Assembly (NCBI RefSeq): GCF_011801125.1
Contig: NZ_CP046171.1
Span: 1,922,001 to 1,986,000, forward strand
Direction of reading: 5' to 3'
Length of the DNA stretch: 64,000 bases
Source of the DNA: Nocardia brasiliensis
GTDB taxonomy: Bacteria; Actinomycetota; Actinomycetes; Mycobacteriales; Mycobacteriaceae
Made by a program: the position numbers and the translations under genes. The notes under the pieces are model-generated. The model saw only the letters and a list, made by a program, of their open reading frames with translations, did no database searches and was not told where the DNA came from. Shown in pieces: positions 36,200-45,276 of this stretch; position 1 is the stretch's first letter; each line of letters starts with the position of its first letter.

Positions 36200-37588
36200 G
36201 TGAAGAGCACCGTCGAGCAGCTGAGCCCGACCCGGGTCCGGATCAATGTCGAGGTGCCCTTCGAGGAACTGCAGCCCGACTTCGATCGCGCGTACAAGGC
36301 ACTGGCCAAGCAGGTCAAGATCCCCGGTTTCCGTCCCGGCAAGGCGCCGGCCAAGCTGCTCGAGGCCCGTCTGGGTCGCGGCGCCGTGCTCGAGCAGGTC
36401 GTCAACGACGTGCTGCCCGGCCGCTACAGCGAGGCCGTCACCGCGGGCCAGGTGAAGGTCATCGGCCAGCCCGAGATCGAGATCACCAAGATCGAGGACG
36501 GCCAGGAACTCGCGTTCACCGCCGAGGTCGATGTGCGCCCGGAGATCACGCTGCCCGCCTACGAGGGCATCGAGGTGACCGTCGACGCGTTCACCATCGG
36601 CGACGAGGACATCGAGGAGCAGTTGCTCTCGCTGCGCCAGCGATTCGGCACCCTGACCGGTGTCGAGCGGGCCGTGCAGGACGGCGACTTCGTCTCCATC
36701 GACCTGTCCGCCACGGTGGACGGCGAAGAGGTGCCCGAGGCGGCCACCACCGGCCTGTCCCACGAGGTCGGTTCCGGCCAGCTGATCGAGGGCCTCGACG
36801 AGGCGCTCATCGGCCTGAACGCCGGTGAGTCCAAGGAGTTCACCTCCACCCTGGTGGCGGGCGAGCACGCGGGCAAGGAAGCGGTCATCACCGTCACCGT
36901 GCAGTCGGTGAAGGAGCGCGAGCTGCCCGCCGCCGATGACGACTTCGCCCAGCTGGCAAGCGAATTCGACACCCTCGACGAGCTGAAGGCCGACCTGCGC
37001 ACCCGGGTGGAGCGCAGCAAGAAGGTGCAGCAGGCCGGCGAGATCCGGGACAAGGTGCTCGAGACCCTGCTCGAGCAGGTCGAGGTGCCGCTGCCCGAGG
37101 CCGTGGTCAAGGCCGAGATCGACGCCGTCACCCACGACGCGGTGCACGGCTTCGACCACGACGAGGCCAAGCTGGCCGAGGCGCTCGAGGCGCAGGGCTC
37201 CAGCCGCGAAGAGTTCGACAAGGACGCCAAGGAGTCCGCCGAGAAGTCGGTCAAGACCCAGCTGCTGCTGGACGCGATCGCCGAGGCCGACAACACCCAG
37301 GTCGGTCAGGAAGAGCTCACCGAGCGCATCCTGTTCCAGTCCCAGCGCTACGGCCTCGCGCCGGAGCAGTTCATCCAGCAGGTGCAGCAGGCGGGTCAGC
37401 TCGGCGCGATCTTCGCTGACGTCCGCCGCGGCAAGGCGCTCGCGGGCGTGGTCGGCAAGGTCAAGGTGACCGACTCCGCGGGCAACACCGTGGACACCGC
37501 CGAAATGTTCGGTGCGCCTGAGGATTCCGCCCCGGAGGTCGACGCCGAGATCGAGACGACCGAAACCGCCGAGGCGAAGGCAGAGTAA
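36200..37588 (+). CDS. tig: Trigger factor chaperone
   Basis: A 462-residue ribosome-bound chaperone. The ribosome-docking signature is PGFRPGKAP near residue 45. The PPIase domain is at about 150-240 ([17 protein letters not shown]), and a long helical C-terminus ends in an acidic tail. I choose GTG 36200 ([13 protein letters not shown]): AAGGAG at 36187-36192 is 7 nt away, and this matches the mycobacterial start. ATG 36194 would be only 1 nt from that site. It precedes clpP1P2, linking folding with degradation. Confidence 0.95.
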   Translation: MKSTVEQLSPTRVRINVEVPFEELQPDFDRAYKALAKQVKIPGFRPGKAPAKLLEARLGRGAVLEQVVNDVLPGRYSEAVTAGQVKVIGQPEIEITKIEDGQELAFTAEVDVRPEITLPAYEGIEVTVDAFTIGDEDIEEQLLSLRQRFGTLTGVERAVQDGDFVSIDLSATVDGEEVPEAATTGLSHEVGSGQLIEGLDEALIGLNAGESKEFTSTLVAGEHAGKEAVITVTVQSVKERELPAADDDFAQLASEFDTLDELKADLRTRVERSKKVQQAGEIRDKVLETLLEQVEVPLPEAVVKAEIDAVTHDAVHGFDHDEAKLAEALEAQGSSREEFDKDAKESAEKSVKTQLLLDAIAEADNTQVGQEELTERILFQSQRYGLAPEQFIQQVQQAGQLGAIFADVRRGKALAGVVGKVKVTDSAGNTVDTAEMFGAPEDSAPEVDAEIETTETAEAKAE

Positions 37589-37603
37589 TCGAGTCGGCGC
37601 AGT

Positions 37604-37712
37604 TGAGCGCCAGCGAAGTTGCGCTGTGAGCGAGCGAAGCGAGTGAACCGAAAGCACAGCGCGACCTCGCTTACAGTGCGGCTGAGCGCCAGCGAAGTTG
37701 CGCTGTGAGCGA
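37604..37712. repeat. 30-bp direct repeat with hairpin, tig-clpP1 spacer
   Basis: An identical 30-bp sequence occurs at 37604-37633 and 37683-37712, starting TGAGCGCCAGCGAAGTTGCG. Between the copies, GCGCTGTG (37621-37628) pairs with CACAGCGC (37655-37662). It resembles small intergenic dispersed repeats seen in Nocardia and relatives, and may also act as a transcription attenuator after tig. Confidence 0.75.
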
Positions 37713-37819
37713 AGAAGGGCGGTACCGGGAGTTCGGTGCCGCCCTGCTTCGTTAATGTTTGTGACAACGAACCAGAGATGGCCGTCGGCCAGCGAGCCGG
37801 TATGAGAAGGCAGGTATCC

Positions 37820-38437
37820 GTGACAAGTAATCAGGCAGGGATCGCTATGACGTCCGCGACTGCTGGGCTCAACCTCAGCGATTCGGTGTACGAGCGCCTG
37901 CTTCGCGAGCGCATCATCTTCCTCGGCACCCAGGTCGACGACGACATCGCGAACAAGATCTGCGCGCAGATCCTGCTGCTCACGGCGGAGGATCCGACCA
38001 AGGACATTTCGCTGTACATCAACTCGCCCGGTGGTTCGGTGACCGCCGGTATGGCCATCTACGACACCATGCAGTTCGCCGAGTGCGACATCCGCACCGT
38101 CGGCATGGGCCTGGCCGCCTCGATGGGCCAGTTCCTGCTCACCGCGGGCACCAAGGGCAAGCGTCTGGCCCTGCCGCACGCCCGGATCATGATGCACCAG
38201 CCGTCGGCCGGTATCGGTGGTTCGGCCGCCGACATCGCGATCATGGCCGAGCAGTTCGCGCACACCAAGCGTGAGCTCAACGAGCTGCAGGCGCACCACA
38301 CCGGCAAGTCCGTGGAGCAGGTCACCGCCGACGCCGACCGCGACCGCTGGTTCACCGCCAAGGAGGCCCTGGAATACGGCTTCATCGACCGGGTCGTCAG
38401 CCACGCGAACCAGACCGGCGGCGTGAGCGACAACTAG
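37820..38437 (+). CDS. clpP1: ATP-dependent Clp protease proteolytic subunit 1
   Basis: A 205-residue serine peptidase. The catalytic Ser is in [11 protein letters not shown], His in IMMHQPSAG and Asp in [31 protein letters not shown] is the oxyanion strand. Actinobacterial ClpP1 and ClpP2 form a mixed tetradecamer that works with ClpX or ClpC1. GTG 37820 gives an N-terminus of similar length to mycobacterial ClpP1; ATG 37847 ([10 protein letters not shown]), with AGGGA upstream, is equally possible. It is followed 69 bp later by clpP2. Confidence 0.95.
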   Translation: MTSNQAGIAMTSATAGLNLSDSVYERLLRERIIFLGTQVDDDIANKICAQILLLTAEDPTKDISLYINSPGGSVTAGMAIYDTMQFAECDIRTVGMGLAASMGQFLLTAGTKGKRLALPHARIMMHQPSAGIGGSAADIAIMAEQFAHTKRELNELQAHHTGKSVEQVTADADRDRWFTAKEALEYGFIDRVVSHANQTGGVSDN

Positions 38438-38506
38438 GCGAGTTCGGCGAAGCCTCGTCCGTTCCCGCGTACCAGCCGCTTACCCACAGAGACTTTGGAG
38501 ACCAAG

Positions 38507-39172
38507 ATGGCCAACCAGTTTGACCCACGCGCACTCGGCGGTATGGCGCCGCAGGGCCCGCAGTCGCGCTACATCCTGCCGTCGTTCATCGAGCACTCGA
38601 GCTTCGGCGTCAAAGAGTCCAACCCGTACAACAAGCTGTTCGAGGAGCGCATCATCTTCCTCGGCGTGCAGGTGGACGACGCCTCCGCCAACGACGTGAT
38701 GGCGCAGCTGCTGGTGCTGGAGTCGCTCGACCCCGACCGCGACATCACGATGTACATCAACTCGCCCGGTGGCTCGTTCACCTCGCTGATGGCCATCTAC
38801 GACACCATGCAGTACGTGCGCGCCGATGTCGCGACCGTCTGCCTCGGTCAGGCCGCCTCCGCCGCCGCGGTGTTGCTCGCCGCGGGCACCCCCGGCAAGC
38901 GCGCCTGCCTGCCCAACGCGCGCGTGCTGATCCACCAGCCCGCGCTGGAGGGTGGCATCCAGGGTCAGGTCTCGGACCTGGAGATCCAGGCCGCCGAGAT
39001 CGAGCGCATGCGTCGCCTGATGGAGACCACGCTGGCCCGGCACACCGGTAAGGACGCGGACACCATCCGCAAGGACACCGATCGCGACAAGATTCTTACC
39101 GCCGAAGAGGCCAAGGAATACGGGATCGTTGATACGGTGTTCGACTATCGCAAGCTCAGCGCACAGAAGTGA
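38507..39172 (+). CDS. clpP2: ATP-dependent Clp protease proteolytic subunit 2
   Basis: A 221-residue serine peptidase. Catalytic Ser is in [16 protein letters not shown], His in [11 protein letters not shown] and Asp in [11 protein letters not shown]. The N-terminal stretch to about residue 30 contains the processing-site region. ATG 38507 has TTGGAG upstream. It pairs with ClpP1 in one operon and ends in a stop followed by a hairpin at 39179-39210. Confidence 0.96.
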   Translation: MANQFDPRALGGMAPQGPQSRYILPSFIEHSSFGVKESNPYNKLFEERIIFLGVQVDDASANDVMAQLLVLESLDPDRDITMYINSPGGSFTSLMAIYDTMQYVRADVATVCLGQAASAAAVLLAAGTPGKRACLPNARVLIHQPALEGGIQGQVSDLEIQAAEIERMRRLMETTLARHTGKDADTIRKDTDRDKILTAEEAKEYGIVDTVFDYRKLSAQK

Positions 39173-39178
39173 GTTCGT

Positions 39179-39210
39179 CGCGAATCGCCGTTTCCCGGCG
39201 GTGATTCGCG
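39179..39210 (+). terminator. Hairpin after clpP2
   Basis: CGCGAATCGCCG (39179-39190) pairs with CGGCG-gtg-ATTCGCG (39196-39210), leaving a 3-nt bulge. There is no long T-run after it, so termination may be partial. Confidence 0.55.
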
Positions 39211-39616
39211 GGCGAATCGCGTTACCTCACGGAGTTCCGGCCGGGAAGCACGCCATGCGGCATGCTGCCCGGCCGGACTGCTTCAGCAACAATGCCGGTG
39301 CCGAAACACTTCGGTCCTCGGCGTCGATGAACAAGCGGCCGGAGCTCCACCAGGCCGTCGGAATGACAGAACGCGCTCCGGTGCCGTGAGAACTCGCACA
39401 ACCCGGCGGAGAAACATGCTCGAGTTGTCGACCTCCATCGCACACACCAGGTACGGTCAACCTAGGGACCTTTGCTCCCGGTTGACAGCACTGCCGTAAC
39501 ACACCGGAACCGGTCGACGCGTTTTCGACCACGCCGCGGTGCCGACAAGCAAGGCGGCAGATGACTGGCAACCTGGACGACGGTTGCACGCGGACAAGGA
39601 AGTAGGGACCCACGAG
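39211..39616 (+). promoter_or_regulatory. clpP2-clpX spacer with candidate clpX promoter
   Basis: A 400-bp non-coding gap separates clpP2 from clpX. TTGACA occurs at 39482-39487, the best -35 match in the gap, with a weak -10 downstream (taacac/ggaacc region). The sequence 39236-39300 contains CCGGCCGGGA and CCCGGCCGG, which can pair. No open frame here has recognisable similarity. Confidence 0.45.
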
Positions 39617-40897
39617 ATGGCGCGCATCGGAGATGGCGGCGATCTGCTGAAATGCTCGTTCTGCGGAAAGAGCCAGAAGCAGGTCAAGAAGCTCATTGCG
39701 GGACCAGGGGTGTACATCTGCGACGAGTGCATCGATCTGTGCAACGAGATCATCGAGGAAGAACTCGCCGAGTCCAGCGAGGTCAAGCTCGACGAACTGC
39801 CCAAGCCCGCGGAGATCCGGGATTTCCTCGAGAACTACGTCATCGGGCAGGACACCGCCAAGCGCACGCTCGCCGTGGCCGTGTACAACCATTACAAGCG
39901 CATTCAAGCTGGCGACAAGGGCCGCGACAGCCGCGGCGAGGTCGTCGAGCTCACCAAGTCGAACATTCTGATGCTCGGGCCCACCGGCTGCGGCAAGACC
40001 TATCTCGCGCAGACCCTGGCCAAGATGCTCAATGTTCCGTTCGCCATCGCCGACGCGACCGCGCTGACCGAGGCAGGCTATGTCGGTGAGGATGTGGAGA
40101 ACATCCTGCTGAAGCTGATCCAGGCCGCCGATTACGACGTCAAGCGCGCCGAGACCGGCATCATCTACATCGACGAGGTCGACAAGATCGCCCGCAAGAG
40201 CGAGAACCCGTCGATCACGCGCGACGTCTCCGGCGAGGGCGTGCAGCAGGCGCTGCTGAAGATCCTGGAGGGCACCCAGGCGAGCGTGCCGCCGCAGGGC
40301 GGACGCAAGCACCCGCACCAGGAATTCATCCAGATCGACACCACCAACGTGCTGTTCATCGTGGCGGGCGCGTTCGCGGGCCTGGAGAAGATCGTCTCCG
40401 ACCGCACCGGCCACCGCGGCATCGGCTTCGGCGCAGAGGTCCGCTCCAAGGCCGAGGTCGACACCACCGACCACTTCGCCGAGGTGATGCCCGAGGATCT
40501 GATCAAGTTCGGTCTGATTCCCGAGTTCATCGGCCGGCTTCCGGTCGTCGCGTCGGTGACCAACCTGGACAAGGATTCGCTCGTCAAGATCCTCTCCGAG
40601 CCGAAGAACGCGCTGGTCAAGCAGTACATTCGGCTGTTCGAGATGGACGGCGTCGATCTCGAGTTCACCACCGACGCGCTCGAGGCGATCGCCGACCAGG
40701 CCATCCTGCGTGGCACCGGTGCCCGCGGTCTGCGCGCCATCATGGAGGAAGTCCTGCTGCCGGTGATGTACGACATCCCCAGCCGCGACGACGTCGCCAA
40801 GGTGGTCGTGGATTCCGACACCGTCACCGAGAACGTGCTGCCGACCATCGTGCCGCGCAAGGCGCAGCGCGCCGAGCGCCGGGAGAAGTCCGCATAG
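39617..40897 (+). CDS. clpX: ATP-dependent Clp protease ATP-binding subunit ClpX
   Basis: A 426-residue AAA+ unfoldase. The N-terminal zinc-binding domain has CSFCGKSQ and CDECIDLC (residues 13-40). Walker A is [11 protein letters not shown], Walker [12 protein letters not shown], the pore loop GYVGEDVEN, the ClpP-contacting loop [11 protein letters not shown] region, and the sensor-2 Arg in [11 protein letters not shown]. It recognises substrates and feeds ClpP1P2. ATG 39617 follows AGGGA. Length equals that of the mycobacterial protein. Confidence 0.97.
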   Translation: MARIGDGGDLLKCSFCGKSQKQVKKLIAGPGVYICDECIDLCNEIIEEELAESSEVKLDELPKPAEIRDFLENYVIGQDTAKRTLAVAVYNHYKRIQAGDKGRDSRGEVVELTKSNILMLGPTGCGKTYLAQTLAKMLNVPFAIADATALTEAGYVGEDVENILLKLIQAADYDVKRAETGIIYIDEVDKIARKSENPSITRDVSGEGVQQALLKILEGTQASVPPQGGRKHPHQEFIQIDTTNVLFIVAGAFAGLEKIVSDRTGHRGIGFGAEVRSKAEVDTTDHFAEVMPEDLIKFGLIPEFIGRLPVVASVTNLDKDSLVKILSEPKNALVKQYIRLFEMDGVDLEFTTDALEAIADQAILRGTGARGLRAIMEEVLLPVMYDIPSRDDVAKVVVDSDTVTENVLPTIVPRKAQRAERREKSA

Positions 40898-40917
40898 TTC
40901 CCGCTGAGTCATTTCTC

Positions 40918-40950
40918 GGAGAAGCCACCGCGACTCGCGGTGGCTTCTCC
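40918..40950 (+). terminator. Strong Rho-independent terminator after clpX
   Basis: A perfect 16-bp inverted repeat (40918-40933 with 40935-40950) folds as a long stem with a small GACTC loop and is followed by GGTTTTA. Confidence 0.85.
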
Positions 40951-41090
40951 GGTTTTATGGTCGAGGAATCTGGGTAATCTGAGGTCAGGGTTGAGTAGAC
41001 AGCCCAGCTCTGGATGGCATCGGCGCATCAGGGCGAAAAGTATTGCCGGCAACCGGTTCCGTTGCCGTGCGCGACAGGGCCGAGGTCCTC

Positions 41091-41552
41091 ATGTCGACAA
41101 CATTCGCTACGTCAGCATCCCCCGTCAGCACCATGTCGAGAGCGGTGTCCATCCCGCATCGAGCCGGGCCGCCGCGTCGCGCCATCGCCGCGCAGCCGCC
41201 CGGTCCCCGGGATCGACTTCGCGTTTCCCTCACCGCGCCGAGCGACACCATCACGCTGTGCGCGCTGGCCGGCGAGGTCGATTTCTATACCGCGGAGCTG
41301 TTGCGGAGCCGGCTGTTCGGTGCGCTCGGCAATCGCGCGTCCACCGTGGTCGTCGACCTGTCCCGGGTGACGTTCTTCGGCGTGGCCGGACTGCGGGTGC
41401 TGCTCGAGGCCAGAGCCAGGGTCGAGGCGGACGGTCACCGGATTCGCCTGGTCACCGGCGCGCGCTGCGTCGATCGGCTGCTGGCCGCGGCCCGTGACGT
41501 CGCGGTCTTCGACATCGCGGACAACCTGGCCGACGCGGTGCTCGCCGCCTGA
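41091..41552 (+). CDS. STAS-domain protein (anti-sigma antagonist-like) lacking the phosphoserine
   Basis: A 153-residue protein with an unconserved N-terminal tail (1-50) and a STAS fold (about 52-150): LRVSLTAPSDTITLCALAGE, VDFYTAELLRSRLF, STVVVDLSRVTFFGVAGLRV. In SpoIIAA/RsbV-type antagonists the helix-2 start reads DSSGL with a phosphorylated Ser; here it is GVAGL, so the switch Ser is missing. It may bind its partner constitutively. No anti-sigma kinase is adjacent. ATG 41091 has GAGG upstream; the frame is open 16 codons further. Confidence 0.78.
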   Translation: MSTTFATSASPVSTMSRAVSIPHRAGPPRRAIAAQPPGPRDRLRVSLTAPSDTITLCALAGEVDFYTAELLRSRLFGALGNRASTVVVDLSRVTFFGVAGLRVLLEARARVEADGHRIRLVTGARCVDRLLAAARDVAVFDIADNLADAVLAA

Positions 41553-41589
41553 ACGCCGTCCGAGGCGCGGTGGTCACTACGATTCGAGC

Positions 41590-41880
41590 ATGTTCGCCCA
41601 CCGACGCCTCGAGCGGAAGATCGACGCACTGCACGCCAAGCTGGATCTGATCCTCGATCATCTGGGGATCCAGGAACGGCCGGACCTCATCACGGCCAAG
41701 CCCATCCCGGCGATGCCGGTCGCGTCCGTGCCGGGGTCGTTCAGCTGGGCCGAGATCGACGATCTTTTGGCGCTGGGCAAGAAGATTCAGGCCATCAAGC
41801 GGTTCCGTGAGCTCACCGGCGCCGGGTTGAAAGAAGCGAAAGACGCTGTGGACCAACGCGAACGCGAACGCGGGTACTGA
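41590..41880 (+). CDS. Small protein with ribosomal L7/L12 C-terminal-like domain
   Basis: A 96-residue protein. The N-terminal RRLERKIDALHAKLDLILDH is a likely coiled coil for dimerisation. The C-terminal KKIQAIKRFRELTGAGLKEA is close to the bL12 CTD pattern K-x-x-V-I-K-x-x-R-x-x-T-G-L-G-L-K-E-A-K. The flexible hinge of true bL12 is replaced by a Pro-rich linker. Function is unknown; paralogues of this kind are common in actinobacteria. It converges on the Lrp gene 18 bp away. Confidence 0.8.
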   Translation: MFAHRRLERKIDALHAKLDLILDHLGIQERPDLITAKPIPAMPVASVPGSFSWAEIDDLLALGKKIQAIKRFRELTGAGLKEAKDAVDQRERERGY

Positions 41881-41898
41881 ACCGGCGCGCTGTGTTGC

Positions 41899-42351
41899 TC
41901 AGAGCGGCACCGGTCGCTCGTGCACCACATGCTTCATCACCAAGGTCGAGGTGAGATGCTGCACGCCGGGCAGCGTCGCCAACCGCTCGTCGTAAAGCTG
42001 TTGGAACGCAGGCAGATCCGCGGCCACGACGCGCAGCAGGAAGTCGGGGTCGCCGAAGAGGCGCTGTGCCTGCAGCACGTGCGGTACCTCCGCGACCGCC
42101 TGTTCGAACGCGGCGACGGTGGGGCGATCCTCCTGCCGCATCGTGACGAACACCAACGCCTCGAAGGTCATCCCGACGGCCGCCGCGTCGACCACCGCGC
42201 GATAGCCGCGGATCACGCCGGACTTCTCCAACTCGCGTAGCCGACGGTGGCACGGCGACAGGCTCAGCCGCACCCGGGCGGCCAGTTCGGTGATCGTCAA
42301 ACGGCCGTCGTGTTGCAGCTCGGCAAGAATCTTCCGGTCGATGCGATCCAT
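41899..42351 (-). CDS. Lrp/AsnC-family transcriptional regulator
   Basis: A 150-residue regulator. N-terminal winged HTH (MDRIDRKILAELQHDGRLTI, then LAARVRLSLSPCHRRLRELE), C-terminal RAM/AsnC ligand domain (VLQAQRLFGDPDFLLRVVAA). Lrp proteins sense amino acids. It is divergent from a LysE-type exporter gene across 111 bp, the classic arrangement for amino-acid export control, so it likely activates or represses that gene (inference). GAAGATTCTTC at about 42354-42364 is a near-palindrome beside its start. Confidence 0.9.
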   Translation of the reverse strand: MDRIDRKILAELQHDGRLTITELAARVRLSLSPCHRRLRELEKSGVIRGYRAVVDAAAVGMTFEALVFVTMRQEDRPTVAAFEQAVAEVPHVLQAQRLFGDPDFLLRVVAADLPAFQQLYDERLATLPGVQHLTSTLVMKHVVHERPVPL

Positions 42352-42462
42352 GACGAAGATTCTTCCACAATTGGACGCTCACCTGCGAAAGGTTGGAATC
42401 ACCTCCCGCTAGATCGCGCCTATCCTTCCTGGGGTTGCTGGTTCGAGGGAGAGGGTTTGCGC

Positions 42463-43080
42463 ATGGCTGTCGGGTACATCGTCGCGTTCTGGACGGTGTC
42501 GGTACTGCTGATCCTGGTGCCGGGGGCGGACTGGGCGTACGCGATCGCCGCCGGTTTGCGGGAGTCGTCGGTGGTGCCCGCGGTCGGTGGGCTGTTGCTG
42601 GGGTACGTCGCGTTGACCGCGGTCGTCGCCGCGGGTGTCGCGGCCGTCGTCGATCGCAATCCTGTTGTGCTGACCGCGCTTACGGTGTTCGGCGGGCTGT
42701 ATCTGATGTGGCTCGGGGGCACGACGCTGGTAGCGTCGAGTGCGCCCACTGCGGTTCAAGGTGAGGGGCATCCCGCACCGTGGGGTGCCAGCCTGTTGCG
42801 TGGGATCGGGATCAGCGGCCTGAATCCCAAGGCGCTGTTGCTTTTCGTGGCATTGCTGCCGCAGTTCACCGACCGGACCGGTAACTGGCCGCTCGCCGCC
42901 CAGATCGGCACCCTCGGGCTCGTCCACACCCTCAGCTGCGCGGTGATCTACCTGTGCGTCGGCGTGCTGGCCAAGACGGTGCTGCGCGCCCGCCCGACGG
43001 CCGCCCGCATCGTCACCCGCATCTCCGGTGTAGCCATGCTCGTGATCGGCGGACTACTACTGGTGGAACGACTGGTCTGA
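42463..43080 (+). CDS. LysE/RhtB-family amino-acid exporter
   Basis: A 205-residue membrane protein with about six transmembrane helices. The family motif near the N-terminus is LILVPGADWAYAIAAGLRES (variant of the PGP-N region), and a second motif is GISGLNPKALLLFVALLPQF. It exports amino acids or derivatives. ATG 42463 follows GAGGGAGAGGG. It is divergent from an Lrp regulator. It is immediately followed by a PhzF-like remnant on the opposite strand. Confidence 0.88.
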   Translation: MAVGYIVAFWTVSVLLILVPGADWAYAIAAGLRESSVVPAVGGLLLGYVALTAVVAAGVAAVVDRNPVVLTALTVFGGLYLMWLGGTTLVASSAPTAVQGEGHPAPWGASLLRGIGISGLNPKALLLFVALLPQFTDRTGNWPLAAQIGTLGLVHTLSCAVIYLCVGVLAKTVLRARPTAARIVTRISGVAMLVIGGLLLVERLV

Positions 43081-43098
43081 GCAGGTCGGTCGGCGCGG

Positions 43099-43245
43099 TT
43101 ACGGGCGGTTCGCAGCGAACGCGAGCCGCGCCTCGACCTCGGGAACGGCTGCCCCGTCCCGCACGACGCCGAGGCGGTTCCCGTACTCACCTTCGTCCCC
43201 GCAGAAGACGCGCAGTACCTCGTACTCGATCACCTGACGAGTCAA
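43099..43245 (-). pseudogene. N-terminal remnant of a PhzF-family (Rv2716-like) gene
   Basis: On the minus strand, 48 codons read VIEYEVLRVFCGDEGEYGNR then LGVVRDGAAVPEVEARLAFA before a TAA at 43099. This is the first beta-strand and G-N-x-L-G-V-V segment of PhzF-like isomerases, which are normally 220-300 residues. The remainder is absent from the flanking DNA, so only a 5' fragment survives. A TTG (43245) or GTG (43233) could start it. Confidence 0.6.
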
Positions 43246-43366
43246 CCACGTTCACGCACAAGGGGTTGCGGTGCTGCCACGGTGGTCACAGGGGTTATGG
43301 ATCGTCCGCAACACCACGCGTCTGCACAGTGCGGCTCGCCTGCGTGGGCGAACACTGCCGAACGGT

Positions 43367-43777
43367 TCAGTCGTGGCCGAGGGTGGGGTGGGGGCGGTAG
43401 GGGGATTCGAGGGTGGTGATTTCGTCTTCGGTCAGGTGTAGGGGGAGTGCGGCGATCGCGTCGTCCAGGTGTTGCGTTTTGGTGGCGCCGAGGATCGGGG
43501 CGGTGATGCCGGGCTTGCCGAGGAGCCAGGCGAGGGCGATCTGGGCGGGTGGGAGGTCGCGGGCGGCGGCGACCTCGCGTACCGCGTCGACTACGTCGAA
43601 GTCGTTGTCGGTGTACATGTTCGCGGCGATGTGGTCGGAGCTGGAGCGGTCGGTGGTGCGGCGGCCGCCGCGTTCGCGCGAGCCGCCGAGCACCCACGCC
43701 CACGACGCGGGATCCCCGTAACTCATCATCCCCAGGCAGATCCGCGACACGGTGAGGCCGGTGTTGCCGAGCCACCA
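43367..43777 (-). pseudogene. Aldo/keto reductase with large internal deletion
   Basis: The 5' part reads LGNTGLTVSRICLGMMSYGD and the 3' part VREVAAARDLPPAQIALAWL, then GITAPILGATKTQHLDDAIA and the C-terminal RPHPTLGHD. In a normal aldo/keto reductase about 200 residues, including the catalytic Asp-Tyr-Lys-His tetrad, separate these parts; here they are joined after about 30 residues. Both ends are well conserved, so deletion looks recent. The start codon region is also unclear. Confidence 0.72.
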
Positions 43778-43879
43778 CGTCGATCGTGGTGTCCGAGCCG
43801 GTGCCGCGCCGTCCGCTACCTATCCCGGTGCGGCACAAGCCATAGCGAGCGCGCCCCCGGGCACCTGCCCTCGGGGAGG

Positions 43880-44695
43880 TTATGCGCGTGCGGTGCCGAC
43901 GAGCCCGTTCTCGGGACGCGGCCATGGCTGGTTGGGGTTCTCGCGGATGTGCTCGGTGGCGCGCGCGATCGCTTGGCTGTAGCGCGAATTCGCGGCGTCG
44001 TGGGTGAGCAGGGCGACGCCGATCATCACCGGCGCGACGGCGTGCACGCCCGCGTCGAACCAGCGGCCGTCGCGCACGTGCGGGTAGGTGTTGAGCCCCA
44101 CGGTCAGCGCGAGCAACGCGACCTCGGCGGCGACGACCTGCACCCGGCTGTCGAGCACGCCCCACTCGGTGATCTTGGTGGTGCCCACCATGATGATCAC
44201 CAGACACACGCTGATCATCGCCTCGACCAGGTAGCTGAACCAGTAGAGGGGATCGCTCGCGCCGTCGGGTGCGATGTTGTGCTGCACGTTGACCGCCGAC
44301 CACAGCATGCCCGCGATCACCACGCCGGCCAGCGCGCGCAGCGACCACGTGCGGTGCCGATACAGCGACGCCAGCTGCGCGTGCGGGCTGGATTCGCGGC
44401 GCTGCGCGGCGATCGCCTTGCGTGCCATCAGCAGATCGCGGATGTCGGCCTTGTCGATCGCCTCCTTGGTCTGCCTGGCGCGGTCGGCCGCGGCGGACAC
44501 CGCCTGGGCGTACTTCCACCGCTGTCCGCGCTCCTGCGTACGGATGCGTTCGGCGAGCTCACGCTCGGCCTCTAGCTCGTCCTCGGCCAGGACGTCGGTC
44601 AGCGCGGGATCGAACTGGTAGGCCAGCCGACCGCGGGCCCGCTCGACCCGCCTGGCCAGCTGTGCGACTTCGTCGATGGGGTGTTCGTCGGGCAT
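43880..44695 (-). CDS. Hypothetical multi-pass membrane protein with N-terminal coiled coil
   Basis: A 271-residue protein of no recognised enzyme family. Residues 1-105 are charged and helical (Glu/Arg/Ala-rich, likely coiled coil). Four hydrophobic segments follow at about 120-140 (LRALAGVVIAGMLWSAVNVQ), 155-178 (YLVEAMISVCLVIIMVG), 190-208 and 218-240. A Pro-rich tail ends it. The layout recalls transfer-associated membrane proteins of actinobacterial integrative elements (DUF2637/SpdB-like), but this is a weak suggestion. ATG 44695 is chosen; the frame extends 13 codons. Two gene remnants lie just downstream. Confidence 0.65.
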   Translation of the reverse strand: MPDEHPIDEVAQLARRVERARGRLAYQFDPALTDVLAEDELEAERELAERIRTQERGQRWKYAQAVSAAADRARQTKEAIDKADIRDLLMARKAIAAQRRESSPHAQLASLYRHRTWSLRALAGVVIAGMLWSAVNVQHNIAPDGASDPLYWFSYLVEAMISVCLVIIMVGTTKITEWGVLDSRVQVVAAEVALLALTVGLNTYPHVRDGRWFDAGVHAVAPVMIGVALLTHDAANSRYSQAIARATEHIRENPNQPWPRPENGLVGTARA

Positions 44696-44886
44696 GCGGC
44701 TCCAAAAGTGGATGTGCTGAACGGAACTCGACAAATAGCAAGACGCCGGGCAGCCCGCTCACCGGGAGCTGGGTCTCAGCTCGATGAGAGGGTATCGGAC
44801 GAGCGGCATCGATACCCACTCTTCCTAGTCGATTCCGCGCGCCAACGACACGCCACGCGGCCGATCGCACCGAAAAACGCGGCGCG

Positions 44887-45264
44887 TCACTCCGGTTCGA
44901 TGGCCATGTCGGATTGGCTCCAGAAGGCGCGCATGCGCAAGATCTTGCCGGATTCGTCGAATTCCATGAAGTCGATCGGCGACATCGTGAAGCGCTGGCC
45001 GCCCGCGCGCGTGACGATCGTGAACTGGAAGGCCACCTCGTTGCCCGCGACGCGCACCGAGTCGGCGCGCAGTTCGGTCTCGCGGTCGAGGGGGGCGAGG
45101 ATGTCGTAGAACTCGCGAATGGCTTCGTGGCCGTGCCGGACCGCGGACCCGACCGGGTCTTCGACGGTCGCCTCCGGCGCGTAGAGCTCGACGATGGCCT
45201 CGGTCGGTCCCGACCCGACCAACTCGACGTACTTGGTCACGACGGCACGGATCTGCTCGGACAT
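44887..45264 (-). CDS. Ketosteroid-isomerase-like NTF2-fold protein
   Basis: A 125-residue SnoaL/NTF2-fold protein with the steroid delta5-isomerase pattern: Tyr in VVTKYVELV (about residue 13), Asp in ATVEDPVGSAV (about 36, the catalytic base position) and an acidic pair in DFMEFDESGKI (the second Asp position). A KstR-type palindrome lies 13-36 bp upstream, linking it to sterol or cholesterol breakdown. Enzymatic activity on delta5-3-ketosteroids is plausible but not proven; many NTF2-fold relatives are inert. Confidence 0.78.
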   Translation of the reverse strand: MSEQIRAVVTKYVELVGSGPTEAIVELYAPEATVEDPVGSAVRHGHEAIREFYDILAPLDRETELRADSVRVAGNEVAFQFTIVTRAGGQRFTMSPIDFMEFDESGKILRMRAFWSQSDMAIEPE

Positions 45265-45276
45265 CAGGACTCCCGC

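Noticed and set aside
43242..44519. 425-codon minus-strand frame
   Set aside because: Arg-rich shadow running through both the membrane-protein gene and the aldo/keto reductase remnant in a different frame.
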